From VGDP01 sp964530335 (lineage in GTDB: Bacteria; Pseudomonadota; Alphaproteobacteria; SP197): a stretch of 5,997 bases of DNA. Shown here piece by piece: positions 5,979 to 5,997 of the stretch. The notes below the pieces were generated by a model. That model did not search any database, was not told where the DNA came from, and saw only the letters and a program-made list of their open reading frames with translations. The DNA lies in assembly GCA_964530335.1 (NCBI GenBank), contig CAZGYG010000114.1, forward strand, positions 1 through 5,997, given 5' to 3'. Position 1 is the stretch's first letter, and every line of letters starts with the position of its first letter. A program made the position numbers and the translations under genes.

Positions 5979-5997
5979 CCGCCGGCGGCCCGTGACG

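Overview
The window is GC-rich (about 60-75% in stretches counted by hand) and dense in protein-coding genes. It looks like a chromosomal segment of an alphaproteobacterium. The main clue is the Rho C-terminus (ending in a TKSNAEFFSSMNT-type tail). A small secreted protein and a hairpin-rich intergenic repeat, both of types I associate with this class, fit as well. The class assignment is an inference; no rRNA or tRNA is present to anchor it.

Layout: bases 1-537 (+) hold the last 178 codons of rho. A 201-bp convergent intergenic region follows, containing a 100-bp composite inverted-repeat element (555-654) and a second GC hairpin (699-713). Everything else lies on the minus strand. Read in the direction of transcription from the right edge, it starts with a compact five-gene run (5924 to 2264): D-hydantoinase/dihydropyrimidinase, N-carbamoyl-D-amino acid hydrolase, an MntA-type nucleotidyltransferase antitoxin, a HepT-type HEPN toxin, and an Asp/Glu/hydantoin racemase. 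Every junction in this run overlaps: three are 4-bp ATGA overlaps and one is a 20-bp overlap. After a 65-bp gap with a strong hairpin come a GFA/CENP-V-type zinc protein and, 19 bp further on, a hotdog-fold acyl-CoA thioesterase. The last gene, 166 bp downstream, encodes a small exported protein.

How the genes work together: the racemase, hydantoinase and carbamoylase form the full enzyme set that converts racemic 5-substituted hydantoins to D-amino acids. The racemase interconverts hydantoin enantiomers, the hydantoinase opens the ring, and the carbamoylase removes the carbamoyl group. The unusual feature is that a complete type VII toxin-antitoxin pair (mntA-hepT) sits between the carbamoylase and the racemase, joined to both by ATGA stop-start overlaps. 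Expression of the pair is therefore expected to depend on the catabolic operon. The hepT segment has visibly lower GC than its neighbours, which suggests separate ancestry. Synteny adds a second point: in many alphaproteobacteria rho is followed by mnmE/gidA, but here this oppositely oriented metabolic cluster follows it.
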